The notes beneath the pieces were generated by a model, which had not been told where the DNA came from, made no database searches, and saw nothing but the letters and a program-made list of their open reading frames with translations. From Lathyrus oleraceus (lineage: Eukaryota; Streptophyta; Magnoliopsida; Fabales; Fabaceae), in the NCBI RefSeq assembly GCF_024323335.1, contig NC_066580.1, positions 254,362,977-254,426,976 of the forward strand: 64,000 nt of DNA, given 5' to 3'. This document shows, in pieces, positions 34,703 to 45,723 of this stretch. Within the stretch, counting starts at the first letter, position 1. Every line of letters starts with the position of its first letter. The position numbers and the translations under genes were made by a program.

Positions 34703-36403
34703 CTGTGGATTAAAATCACGACGCCAAACTCCTCGGAGTAACATCTTCACCTTCTGGCGAAACCACCTCTCAAACAATAACCACGGCTTGAGACTAGCTT
34801 ATGCTTGCAATGCTGATGCATGATATTTTTTAGCGTAATGCTCCATAATCATGGAAATGCTACGCAATTACTTATGCAATATGCTATGCTTATGTACATG
34901 ATGAATGCATAAAAAGTATCCCCCTCAAGGGACTTTTCTGGGGAGCTCGAGGCACTCTGCTGAGGAACTCGACAACACTCCAATCTCCACCCTGCTGGGG
35001 AATAGCACTGCTGCTGGGAAATAGGCCACCCTCACCAGGGATAACCTCCTCCGCACCCGATCCGCCTGGGGACTTCGCTTGGGAAGAAACTACGCACGCA
35101 GTCTGTGGGGAAACAACGGTTTTTGATTCGCTGGGGAAATCACAATCCCGACTCTGCTTGGAGAAACCACTACCAATAGATACCTCCGCTGGGGAAATAG
35201 CAACCTTCAGGCCTGGTTGCTGAGGAAACACCGCTCTAAAACCTGTCGCGGAGATAACCATCACGACCCCGCTAGGGAAGTCACAGACCTTGAATCTGCT
35301 GAGGAGGTAACAATCCCAACTCTGCTTGGGGAAACAAGGAAAATCTGGTACTGAACACCCGTCGACTCGTCGAACCTTGGTACTCAGCATCCAAATCCAA
35401 TGTCAGCTTTCCAATTTTGAGAACTCCCAGACTTGTCTGGACTTTTCTGATTCATCACCTTGTATTCCCGACTTCTCCGTACTCCACGGAGAACGAATTC
35501 CATAGATTGGTACAAACTTTCTAATCTTCAGACTTTGAAGAGTCTTCTTGATTAATATTCAGGATCGTCATACGTCTTTCGTCGTCTTTTCACCATTCCT
35601 TCAATCCTTGTCCCTGATTGGACTCTATGGGGATTCTTTTATCAAAAGCTTCCACATCACAACCTGCAAGTGAGTGAAAATATCTAACAGTACCTTGAAA
35701 AGAGATCGTTAGATAAAAACGTGCCCCAGGCGTGTCGAGATTTCAACACCTGGGCCACTCAACCTTCCGAATAAGATTTCAAGCTTTCAATCTTATAAAC
35801 ATGCATTGGAAGGGACCTGTATGTCTTAAAATGCAAAGATTCTTTGTCAAAATAAATGGATGTTTTTGCAATCAAAGCGGTAATGAAAACAAAAACAAAA
35901 TTATTTGACTGAATATGCATTTTATTGATTGAAAAGTGTGGCTCATGAATGAGCAATACAAAGGAAGCAATTCCTGAAAAGAGGTAATTGCGCACAAAAG
36001 GAAAAATCTATCCTAATGGCAATGTGAAACCGCGATCTCATCGAGTTCCAACTCGGTTACACCCCATATGTCCTCAGACTCTCCGTACTTTCTGCCTTCT
36101 GAACAAGACGCTTCCGACTGCTCCCTACCGGGGATTATCCATGTCATATCCAAAATACAAACGATCATGCCACACGTAGTTGTTCGTTTCATTCCCTCTT
36201 TTGCCTGGACCGCCCTTGCGGGTTTTCAGTCCACCGGGATACCCTTTTTTGCCCAAGCCGCCTTTTCAGGTTTTCGACTTGCCGGGTGTACATTTTTCCT
36301 TTTTATCCCTAATTTTTGCCCGAACCTTTTCCATTTTTTTTTGGTTCGCCGGGATGCCCATTTTTGCCTGGACTATTTTATTCTTTTCGTCCAGCGGGTC
36401 TCT
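34703..36403 (-). other. 3' UTR of element B, part next to integrase
   Basis: Non-coding. 34930-35340 is a tract of primer-site-like words (separate entry). 35390-36180 has no recognisable structure. 36180-36403 is a Gly/Pro/Lys-type tail region after integrase whose plus strand repeats 'TTTTTGCC...CCGGGAT' words; a shorter relative lies after integrase of element C (about 52500-52690). The 166-codon minus ORF at 34890-35390 reads through the repeats and I do not call it a gene. Confidence 0.65.
34930..35340 (-). repeat. Tract of about 14 CTCTGCTGGGGAAA-like words in the 3' UTR of element B
   Basis: On the plus strand, variants of CTCTGCTGGGGAAA recur about every 20-50 bp (for example 34957, 34991, 35128, 35151, 35186, 35294 and 35320). 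In the element's sense strand this is TTTCCCCAGCAGAG, the same as the tRNA-Arg 3' end and the complement of B's own primer site at 46656-46674. One or two more words lie on the far side of element D (20243, 20350). Confidence 0.75.
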
Positions 36404-38320
36404 TTATACGAAGTATTTTTTTACTGCGTCCGCATTCACGGGGGATGGAAAATCCTCGCCATCCATGGTCGTTAACAACAAGGCTCCGCCAGAGAAAACC
36501 TTCTTAACCACGAATGGACCTTCATAATTGGGTGTCCATTTGCCCCTACGATCGTTTTGAGGAGGAAGGATCCTTTTCAGCACCAAATCACCCACGTGAT
36601 ACACACGAGGTCGCACCTTTCGGTCGAAAGCACGCTTCATCCGCTGCTGGTACAACTGCCCATGACAAATGGCCGCCAGCCTCTTTTCCTCAATCAGGCT
36701 CAACTCTTCATACCGGGTTCTTACCCATTCAGCCTCTTGCAATTTCACGTCCATCAGGACTCTCAAAGAGGGAATCTGAACCTCAACCGGTAACAAGGCT
36801 TCCATTCCATATACCAACGAGAAAGGCGTTGCCCCAGTAGATGTACGCACCGACGTTCGATACCCATGCAATGCAGACGACAACATCTCATGCCAATCTT
36901 TATAGGTCACGGCCATCTTCTGCACAATCTTCTTTATATTCTTATTGGCCGCCTCAACCGCCCCATTCATCTTCGGACGATAAGGAGAAGAATTGTGATG
37001 CTCGATCTTGAATTCCCGGCACAAGTCCGCCATCATCTTATTGTTCAAATTAGAACCATTATCAGTAATGATTCTTTCGGGAACCCCATATCTGCAAATG
37101 ATGTCTCTCTTGAGAAATCTGGCAACGACCTGCTTCGTCACATTTGCGTAAGAGGCGGCTTCCACCCACTTGGTGAAGTAATCAATAGCCACCAATATGA
37201 ACCGGTGCCCATTCGAAGCCGTAGGCTCAGCCTTCCCAATCATATTAATGCCCCACATAGCAAACGGCCACGGAGATGACATCAAACTCAACGGATTTGG
37301 AGGCACGTGCACCTTGTCAGCATAAATCTGGCATTTATGACACTTCCGCACGAAATTAAAACATTGGGCCTCCATTGTCATCCAATAATAACCTGCCCTC
37401 AGCAGCTTCTTCACCATCGCACTCCCACTGGCATGGGTACCGAACGACCCCTCATGAACCTCTTTCATCAATTGGCTTGCTTCTTTATCATCAACACATC
37501 TGAGCAAAACCCAATCGAAATTTCTCTTGTACAAAACCCCATCCTTATTCAAGTAGAACACCATGGCCAACCTCCGTAGAGTCTTTCGGTCCTTCTTGGA
37601 TGCTCCCTCAGGATACTCTTGGGTCTCCAGATAGCGCTTGATATCGAAATACCACGGCTTCTCATCATCAGGCGCTGTGTCAACAACAAACACATAAGCC
37701 GGTCTATCCAGACGTCCCACCTCAACACTGGGGAACTGATTCCACCACTGTACCTTAATCAAGGCGGCCAGAGTAGCCAAAGCATCTGCTAAAGGATTCT
37801 CTTCTCTCGGCACATGATGCAAAACCACCTTGGTGAAAAACGTCAACAATCTCCTTGTATAATCCCGGTATGGAATTAAATGAGACTGATGCGTATACCA
37901 CTTTCTGTTAACCTGATTCACAACCAAAGCTGAATCTCCATATATAACAAGGTTCTTGATTCTCAAATCAATCGCCTCTTCAATCCCTAAGATACAAGCT
38001 TCGTATTCAGCCACGTTGTTGGTGCACTCAAATGTTAGTCAGGCAGCAAAAGGAATATGGGATCCTTTCGGCGTAACCAAAACAGCACCAACACCGCTAC
38101 CATTCACGTTAACGGCCCCATCAAACATCAGAATCCATTCGGATTCAGGGTCAGGCCCCTCCTCCGGGATTGGTTCCTCGCAATCTTTCGATTTGAGAAA
38201 CATGATGTCCTCATCAGGGAATTCAAACTTCATAGGTTGATAATCCTCAACAGGTTGATGAGCGAGGTAATCAGACAATACACTCCCCTTGATTGCTTTC
38301 TGAGAGGTATATTGTATATC
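36404..38320 (-). pseudogene. pol: RNase H and integrase of element B pol
   Basis: It is the same frame as the RT upstream, interrupted by TAG 38321-38323 and TGA 38039-38041 (CGA to TGA fits). RNase H shows FDGAVNVNGSG and then, after the stop, AEYEACILG and YGDSALV. Within the segment starting 38014 the integrase zinc finger is H187, H194, C225 and C228. Of the catalytic triad, D318 (ITDNGSN) and E354 (NGAVEAANK) are present, but the first Asp, in WGIDxIG, is Asn257 (GAT to AAT). The chromodomain-free C-terminal part ends KKYFV then TAG at 36404. Integration by this protein is not expected. Confidence 0.92.
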
Positions 38321-39884
38321 CTATTCAGTCAAAATCATTTGCCACCTTGCAACCCGTCCGGTCAATGCTGGCTTCTCAAAAATGTACTTGATTGGATCCA
38401 TCTTGGAAATCAATAAAGTGGTATGAACCAGCATATACTGCCTCAGCCGGCGAGCAGCCCAGACCAAAGCACAACAAGTTTTCTCGAGCAGTGAATATCT
38501 TGTTTCACAGTCGGTAAACTTTTTGCTAAGGTAGTATATGGCATGCTCTTTTCGACCAGACTCGTCATGCTGCCCCAATACACACCCCATAGACCCCTCG
38601 AGGACCGTAAAGTACAGGATTAATGGTCGTCCCTCCATAGGAGGCATCAGAATCGGAGGCTCCTGCAAATACTCTTTTATCTTTTCAAATGCCGCTTGGC
38701 AATCATTATTCCACCTGACCGTTTGATCTTTTCTCAATAACTTGAATATCGGTTCACACGTGGCTGTTAGATGAGATATAAACCGTGAAATGTAGTTCAA
38801 TCTACCTAAGAAACCACGAACCTCTTTCTCCGTTCTCAGTTCAGGCATTTCTCTTATTGCTTTTACTTTAGCAGGATCAACCTCGATTCCTTTTTCACTT
38901 ACAATGAACCCCAACAATTTACCGGACCGCACTCCGAAAGTGCACTTATTCGGATTCAACCTCAGTCTGAACTGTCTCAGCCGGTCAAACAACTTGGCCA
39001 GATCTACCAAATGCCCCTCTTCTGTCTGGGACTTTGCTATCATGTCATCAACATAGCATTCGATTTCATGATGAATCATATCATGAAACAAAGTCACCAT
39101 GGCCCTCTGATAAGTAGCACCGGCGTTCTTGAGACCGAATGGCATCACCTTGTAACAAAAAGTGCCCCACGGTGTGATGAACGTTGTTTTCTCCATATCA
39201 TCTGGCGACATTTTGATTTGATTATAGCCAGAAAAGCCATCCATGAAGGAAAACACCGAGAATTGAGCTGTATTATCTACCAACACATCAATGTGAGGTA
39301 ATGGAAAATCATCCTTCGGGCTAGCTCTGTTCAGATCCCGGTAGTCCACACACATTCTCACCTTCCCATCTTTCTTCGGCACTGGCACAATATTCGCGAC
39401 CCAAGGCGGGTAATTAGTGACAGCTAGGAAACCAGCATCCCACTGCTTCTGCACTTCCTCTTTAATTTTCATGGCCATTTCAGGTCGAGTTCTGCGTAAC
39501 TTCTGCTTCACTGGAGGACAATCTGCTCTCAACGGTAACTTGTGCACAACGATATCGGTATCCAACCCCGGCATATCTTGATAAGACCAGGCAAAGATGT
39601 CGACATACTCTTTCAACAATGCTACGATTCTGCTCTTAACACTCGCCTCCAAAGCGACCCCGATTTTCACTTCTTTTCTGACCTCGTCGGTACCCAAATT
39701 CACAATCTCAACTTGCTCCTCGTGCGGCTGAATCACCTTCTCCTCTCGTTTCAACAACCTGGCTAATTCCTCCGGCAGTTCACAATCTTCTTCGCCTTCT
39801 TCTTCGGCATGATAGATCGGATTGTCGAAGTCATATGAGGGTGTAACAGGATTGTTATCAACGAGATCCGGCGAGAAATCGCGT
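38321..39884 (-). pseudogene. pol: Reverse transcriptase of element B pol
   Basis: An open Ty3/gypsy RT of about 520 codons after the putative splice acceptor at 39885. Fingers and palm motifs are intact: VDYRDLNRASPKDDFPLP, motif A FMDGFSGYNQ (Asp241 counting from the upstream ATG at 39961) and the catalytic YVDD at 303-306. The connection to RNase H (YYLSKKFTDCETRYSLLEK) follows. The ORF ends at TAG where Tyr is expected (EYDI-type position). The acidic N-terminal part (EEEGEEDCELPEELA) is typical of Ogre. Codons 39961-39885 probably belong to the intron. Confidence 0.92.
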
Positions 39885-40146
39885 CTGCATGAATGTTGAT
39901 TCATGCATTGCTTTAGAACCGGAGCGAAACAAATTGAAAAAGAAAATGAAAACATTGCCATTTTTATTTTTTAAACTGCAAAAATAAATGAAAAACAGGG
40001 AACACCGCTTTTAATTGAAAAACATCCTTTTATTTATGATGCAAATTTTGCAAAATGAAACATGAGGTGACCCTTACAATGAACCATTACGTTTCGGGCA
40101 AAACGTATGGTTTCCATGCAAATAAAATCGAAAACAGAAAATATTA
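39885..40146 (-). other. Putative Ogre intron between protease and RT of element B
   Basis: An AT/T-rich gap with stops separates gag-pro from RT. The RT side has an ATGCAG acceptor ending at 39885; element C has the same ATGCAG at the same place (54009). Ogre elements are known to splice an intron here to make the gag-pro-pol product. I could not fix the donor, so the left limit is only the stop of gag-pro. Confidence 0.6.
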
Positions 40147-41678
40147 CTCTTCAAGTAGAGTGACAGTGATGATTTGTTCGGCCTTCCAGTTCTGGACTTC
40201 CATCCCTGGTACGCACGGCTTTATCCACTGATCCATCTCGCAGTCACTGTCAACTTCTTCACTCACCATACAGATGTGATCTGGATCCAGCATTCCAGCA
40301 CTGGTGAACGTCCTCTGCCTTGTCCAGAGGAGCCTCGGCCCGGCTGATAACCCACTCCAAATCTATCCTTCTTGGCGGCGATGTCCATCATCTTCCCCCA
40401 ACCAGGAGCTTCTCCATTCTTCACCACCTCAGCGGCCTGCTTATATGAAGAAATGGACGGTTTCTCCTCTTCTTTGGCAAAAAGAGCATTCTCCACTCTG
40501 ACGGTTTCGAATGCTTGACTTGGCGTTTCCCATATCTCACCGTCCATTTCCACGTATTTGAACGATGACAAGTGGCTGACGAAGATGTCCTCCTCCCCAC
40601 AAACGGTGACGACCTGCCCGTCCCATATATACTTCAGTTTCTGGTGCAAAGTCGAAGTCACTGCCCCAGCAGCATGGATCCATGGGCGACCCAACAGGCA
40701 ACTGTATGCCGGCTGAATATCCATGACATAAAATACCAACTTGAACACCTCAGGTCCAATCTTCACCGGGAGCTCCGCTTCTCCGAACACAGCCCGCTTC
40801 GAACCGTCGAAAACTCTCACTATCAGGTCAGTGGGCGTCAAAATCAAACCTTCGCAGTCCAGCTTCGCCAGGGCTTTCTTTGGCAACACATTTAAAGAGG
40901 AGCCAATATCAACCAACACGTGCGAGAGCACGACCCCTTTACATTCCATAGCAATGTGTAATGCCCGATTATGATTCCTCCCATCCACAGTCAGGTCCAA
41001 ATCAGTGAAACCCACCCCATGGCTGGCATTGACATTAGACACCACCGTCTCCAACTGATTAATTGTTATCTCCTGAGGAACATAGGCCCTCTTCAGAATT
41101 TTCAGCAAAGCCACTCTATGCCCCTCGGAGCTTAGCAACAACGACAAGATTGAGATCTTAGATGGGGTTTGCTGCAGATGGTCAACAAGTTTATACTCAG
41201 ACTTCTTGATGATTCTCAAAAATTCTTCAGCTTCATCATCAAGTTCTTTCTCTGACCCACCAGGCGCCGGTGTCACCACTGGAGTACCTTCATTGATTAC
41301 ATGTTTTCCTCTTGCCCTGGCTAAAGCCTCGGCCTTTTCTTTCTTTTCTTTTTCTCCCTCCCCACTTCTCAAAGCATCAGGGGCAAACAACCTTCCACTG
41401 CGAGTGAAACCACTGGGTCCGGCATTATCCACCTTTGAAACGGTGGTTTCACCTGCAGTTTGATCCTCCAATCTCTCCTCATTACAATACACCTCTCCAC
41501 CATAATGCCACGACATGACATCATCTTTGTCATAGGGAATTGGCCCAGGTACCGTGATAGTAACTGGAGCCGCATCGGCCAACGTTGACAAATCAACCGG
41601 GTCGAAATAGATAGTTATGGTGGAGACATCTTCCTTCCCCGAATCAACCTTCTCAAATCTGAGGCTTCCCTCATCCAT
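40147..41678 (-). pseudogene. pro: Protease region of element B
   Basis: It continues the gag frame after TAG 41685-41687 (CAG to TAG fits). The aspartic-protease motif is VDIGSSLNVLPK at residues 256-267 of the segment starting 41678; element C has DNGSSLNV, so Asn is Ile here. Downstream ILGRPWIH-type motifs (LLGRPWIHAAGAVTS) match retropepsin. A frameshift at about 40310-40330 diverts the frame to a stop at 40263; in the other frame, sequence like the C-terminus of element C's protein runs to TAA 40147-40149. Confidence 0.88.
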
Positions 41679-41681
41679 CAG

Positions 41682-43592
41682 CCTCTAGACAACCTCCCTC
41701 AACAATATACACCCATTGACAGCAACAGTGCACGCAGCACAACAGTCACCACAGCCTGGGAAGACCCCATTCCTCAACAATAACCTCTTGACCTCAGCCA
41801 AGGGAGTCTTCAACTGACCAACATTCAACAACCCAATTCTGTCCTCTTCAGAGATTGCATTCACCCCCATTTGACCATGCGCAGGCATGGGATTAGCATT
41901 CACATTTGGAGATGGAGGAAAGTTAATAGCTTTGGAATCCACTAAGTCCTGGACCACATGCTTAAAAGCTTTGCAATTTTCTATATTATGTCCAGGTGCA
42001 CCAGAGTGAAACTCACATTTGGCGTTCTCATCAAAATTGGCTGGCCTCTGATCAGGTCTCAAAGGAGACAAAGTCCTCAGTTGGACCAACCCCAAGTCTT
42101 TCAGCTTCTTCAACAAGAAAGAATAGGTCACAGGTGGCCTATCGAATTGACGATCATTCATTCGTCCTCTCACCTGATACCCAGCTCTCTGCGGTCTCTG
42201 TTGAAACGGTTGTCGTTGTTGTTGCGGTTGTTGCTGCTGCTGTTGTGCAGGCTGATTATCAGCAGGAATAGTTACCGCAGCAGTGTGCTGGTAGTAACGA
42301 TCCCTACTCTATCCTCTTTGGGTATATACGGCACTGGTATCACCCTCTTTTTTCCTCTGACCATTCCCAAAGGGCTTCTTCGATCCAGATGACGAAGCAT
42401 TACCCTGGATTTTCCCCAGCTTCAACCAACTTTCAATTCTCTCCCCGGCCACCACTATATCAGCAAAGTTAGTAACCGGGCATCCAACCATTCTCTCTGC
42501 AAATGTCCCCTGCAGGGTACCCATAAACAGATCTGACATCTCTCTATCCACCAATGGAGGTTGGACCCTGGCAGCCAGCTCCCTCTACCTCTGGGCATAT
42601 TCTTTAAACCCCTCATTAGGCTTCTGAGACATACCCTGCAGCTGGGTGCGACTAGAAGCCATGTCAGCGTTGAACTGATACTATTTAAAGAATGCATCGC
42701 CAAGATCTTGCCAGCTCTTAATGTCAGAAGACTTCAGCTTGGTGTACCATTCCAGGGACCCTCCAGACAGACTGTCCTGGAAAAAGTACATCCACAACTT
42801 CTGATCCATCGTATAAGCAGAAATCTTACGGACGAAGGCCTGAAAATGAGTTTCCGGGCAGGAACTCCCATTGTATCTGTCAAATGCAGGCGCTTTGAAC
42901 TTCTGCGGGATCACAATCCCCTCGACCAGCCCCATATTAGACATGTTAACAAACCCGGGAGTAGCATGACTTTCCAAAGCTCTGATCTTCTCTGCCAGCA
43001 ACTGAATCACCTTATTTAGCGGTTGAACACCATACCGACCAAATGGCTCATTCAACATAGAGAATTGATCTGCTTCTCTGTCCTCCTCTATATCCTCTTC
43101 AGCCCCAAAGAAAGGAGGAAACAGACTGTCTTTCAAATTATTGCCCACCGGACCTGGTCTACCGCTTGTGGCAGCACCGAAACCCCTAGCATTGTTGATC
43201 ACTACACCAGCAGCTGTCTTCTTCCCAAGATCTCCTCCATCCCTAGAACCACCAAGGCCATGGTTAGAGACACCCTCCAAGTTGACACCACTGTTAGCAG
43301 CTGAAGCCCGCTCGAGCTTCTCCACTTTATCAGCAAGTGCTTTCTGCCCGACGGCAAACCCTTGCATGACATTGATCAGTTCGTTCATCTTCTCCTTCAG
43401 CTCAAGAATATCTGTATTGGGTAGATCCATCAGCCTAGGTGTGTTGCGTCTAGTAAAGTATCTGTGTGGACGGGTTGTGTGCAAGGGAATGACTCTACGC
43501 GCATGAGCAATGATTCCTGAAACAACCAAGCACGTTAGAAACTGACACCTGCAAAATAGAAGACAAGTTATTATGATTATGCATGAATGCAA
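41682..43592 (-). pseudogene. gag: gag of element B, one frame with four in-frame stops
   Basis: The likely start is a Met within the segment starting 43592 (for example before DLPNTDILELK). A coiled helix region, the capsid (FKAPAFDRYNG, LEWYTKLKSSDIKSWQDL) and a Gln-rich stretch (about 42190-42250) lead to the knuckle-like CEFHSGAPGHNIENC. Stops TAG lie at 42681-42683, 42585-42587, 42309-42311 and 41685-41687, all in the same frame, so there is no frameshift. At least three fit CAG or TGG to TAG. The product would be the particle shell; this copy makes only the N-terminal half. Confidence 0.9.
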
Positions 43593-43956
43593 TGTCTATC
43601 CATATGAGGAACACTCTATCTTTCGATCCTGGCTTCATCGAGACAGATAATAATCCGGCAGCAATATTCCGACATTCACCATTTGATTTCATCATACAGA
43701 TCAGAGATATATGATTTAGCAGAGATATCACCCAACCACGTGTGTGCCATGTGAGTGCATACAGGAAAGCAAATAAAGCTTGAAGATCAATCACTGAATG
43801 AAAACAACCATCGTATACCAAGAGTGCACAATAAGTGCGAGAGTCATACATCAAGTCTTATACAAATCAAATACAATTCTCCCGAATCAGAAAGAAAATA
43901 CAAGCAAGTGAATTCCGTCAACAGGCCTGACGGTAATCCATACAAATAAGAAAGGT
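43593..43956 (-). other. Spacer between ORF1 and gag of element B
   Basis: No ORF in the element orientation is supported here; ORF1 stops at 43957 and the gag-side frame opens at 43592. Reinitiation or splicing would be needed to reach gag. Confidence 0.5.
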
Positions 43957-45723
43957 CTATACTGAAGGAGGTCCCACAGATGGCTCTGCATCATCAACCA
44001 TCTTGGTAAACTTCATGGCAAACCTGAGCTCAGTGTTCTCCTGCTGCAATCTCCCTATCTCCTTCTGGTGAATCTTCATATGTCTGAAGTAATGATCCCT
44101 CTCCGCAAGATAATGATCTCTCTCAACAACGATCTTCCCGTTCTCAGCTTCCCATTCTGTAGCAATGATTTTGGCTCTGGCATCTCTCTGATCCCTCACA
44201 AGGACTTGCCTCATCTTCTCATCTTCAATGACCTGCGAAGCTCTAGCCAATCTCTCCTTGGTGATGTCATGCTCCTTTGTAGACGACTCCAATGCTTGGC
44301 TGATCTTGCGGTAATAGGCAGTGTCTATCTCAAAGCGCTTCGCTTCCATGTCATGTTTCTTATCCTGATCTTCCATTCTCCCTTTGATCTCCTGATTGGC
44401 TATCTGAATCCTAACAACACTCATCTCCAATTCAGTCTTCTCTGCTTGCAGCTGATCTCTGGCTTTCTTCATCTCGAGGAACTCTTCCATACTGACAGAA
44501 GAACGTGGCCCCTCAATCAAAGGACACCCAGGATCACCTCCAGGAAATGGTAGATGCGTGAGCTCAATCCTCTTCCTAAGCCAATCATCAAATGGAGGAA
44601 AAGACCTGCTATTAACCTTGCCAAAAGGAACCTTGCCCTTCCTCTGAATGTCACGCCACTGATCCGACACTTGCCTCAACTTTGTCTGATTGCCCTCAAT
44701 TGGGAAGTATAAGGACTCCTGAATCTCTCGCCTGAGAGGAGGACCCTCCACAGCAAACCCCATCTGTCTCCTAAGAAGCACCGGGTTGTAATCAATGCAA
44801 CCTTGAACTCCTATAAGAGGCACATTGGGAAGACTCCCACAACTGTATATGAAATCTCGTCCAGCCATACCATTATGAGTCCAAGCTATGTCCTTGGCTC
44901 GCAAACCCATCAGTCTGATTGACCACTTGACAGTAGGATCAAGACAGGCAAAGGCACCCCTGGAAGGCAAATACCCCATAAACCACTTGTACAGCAGCTG
45001 AGCACAACATCTGATCAGTCCCCCACGCCGTTTCTCGTTCCGATTATGGACCGAGTAATATATATCTCCAACCAAGGTAGGAATGGGATTCCTCTGCAGA
45101 AACAACCTGATGGCATTAACATCCACGAAGTTCTTCTGGTTAGGAAACAGTATGGTCCCATAGATGCTCACAACAATCAAGGCACAGACGGTCCTCCAAT
45201 TACCCACAACAGCCTGCTCCTTGGCTTTAGCCTCCAAGAAACTCAGATGAAAACCAGGCAGCTTTCCCTTCTCCTTCAAACCCCCCTTTGTTACCTCCGG
45301 GCTCAAATAAAGAGCACGAGAAATCTCAGCAACATCAGGTTCCCCCTTAGTGGCAAAGAAAGGAATCTGATCTCGGATCTGAATACCTAGGATGCTGGCA
45401 TAATCCTCCATCAAGGGTCCCAACAAGTAATCCAGGAAAACGAAACATCTCAAGCCCGGGTCATAAAACTGGAGAAGAGTATGAATGGCGCTCCTTTCAC
45501 TGTCTGTGAGCCTGAAAACCAACTTCAGAATAACACCGTATGCCTCACGGAACATCCCCACATGATCAGGGTTAATCAATGCTATCATATCTCTCAGCAC
45601 ACCAATCTCCGGGTCGAAGAAACTGTAGACAACATCGTCCTTCAAACCAGTCCTCATGTCTGGAACAAAGAAATCTCTCAACCAGGATCTCAATCGGGAA
45701 TGTCCCTGCATATGGATAAACAT
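43957..45723 (-). CDS. Ogre ORF1 protein of element B (DUF7745-type, coiled-coil tail), intact
   Basis: The longest undamaged ORF of the window, 588 codons. Function unknown; it is the extra Ogre ORF between primer site and gag. Residues about 70-340 form the conserved globular part: LLQFYDPGLRCFVF, LLGPLMEDYASILGI, IPTLVGDIYYS and NVPLIGVQGCIDYNPVLLRRQ, shared with element C's ORF1 and A's remnant. Residues about 415-575 are a long, highly charged coiled coil (MEEFLEMKKARDQLQAEKTE onward). No catalytic motif, signal peptide or membrane segment is visible. The actual start could be a later Met (M5). It stays open while gag and pol are broken. Confidence 0.85.
   Translation of the reverse strand: MFIHMQGHSRLRSWLRDFFVPDMRTGLKDDVVYSFFDPEIGVLRDMIALINPDHVGMFREAYGVILKLVFRLTDSERSAIHTLLQFYDPGLRCFVFLDYLLGPLMEDYASILGIQIRDQIPFFATKGEPDVAEISRALYLSPEVTKGGLKEKGKLPGFHLSFLEAKAKEQAVVGNWRTVCALIVVSIYGTILFPNQKNFVDVNAIRLFLQRNPIPTLVGDIYYSVHNRNEKRRGGLIRCCAQLLYKWFMGYLPSRGAFACLDPTVKWSIRLMGLRAKDIAWTHNGMAGRDFIYSCGSLPNVPLIGVQGCIDYNPVLLRRQMGFAVEGPPLRREIQESLYFPIEGNQTKLRQVSDQWRDIQRKGKVPFGKVNSRSFPPFDDWLRKRIELTHLPFPGGDPGCPLIEGPRSSVSMEEFLEMKKARDQLQAEKTELEMSVVRIQIANQEIKGRMEDQDKKHDMEAKRFEIDTAYYRKISQALESSTKEHDITKERLARASQVIEDEKMRQVLVRDQRDARAKIIATEWEAENGKIVVERDHYLAERDHYFRHMKIHQKEIGRLQQENTELRFAMKFTKMVDDAEPSVGPPSV

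Noticed and set aside
34890..35390. 166-codon minus-strand ORF.
   Set aside because: It reads through the primer-site-like repeat tract; no domain or good start context, and it lies in the 3' UTR.
35988..36527. Plus-strand ORFs up to 135 codons with hydrophobic stretches, possible membrane protein.
   Set aside because: They are antisense to the integrase tail, and the hydrophobic residues come from T-rich repeats of 'TTTTTGCC'.
36514..39301. Several plus-strand ORFs of 60-140 codons across 36.5-39.3 kb.
   Set aside because: They are antisense shadows of the minus-strand integrase and RT of element B.
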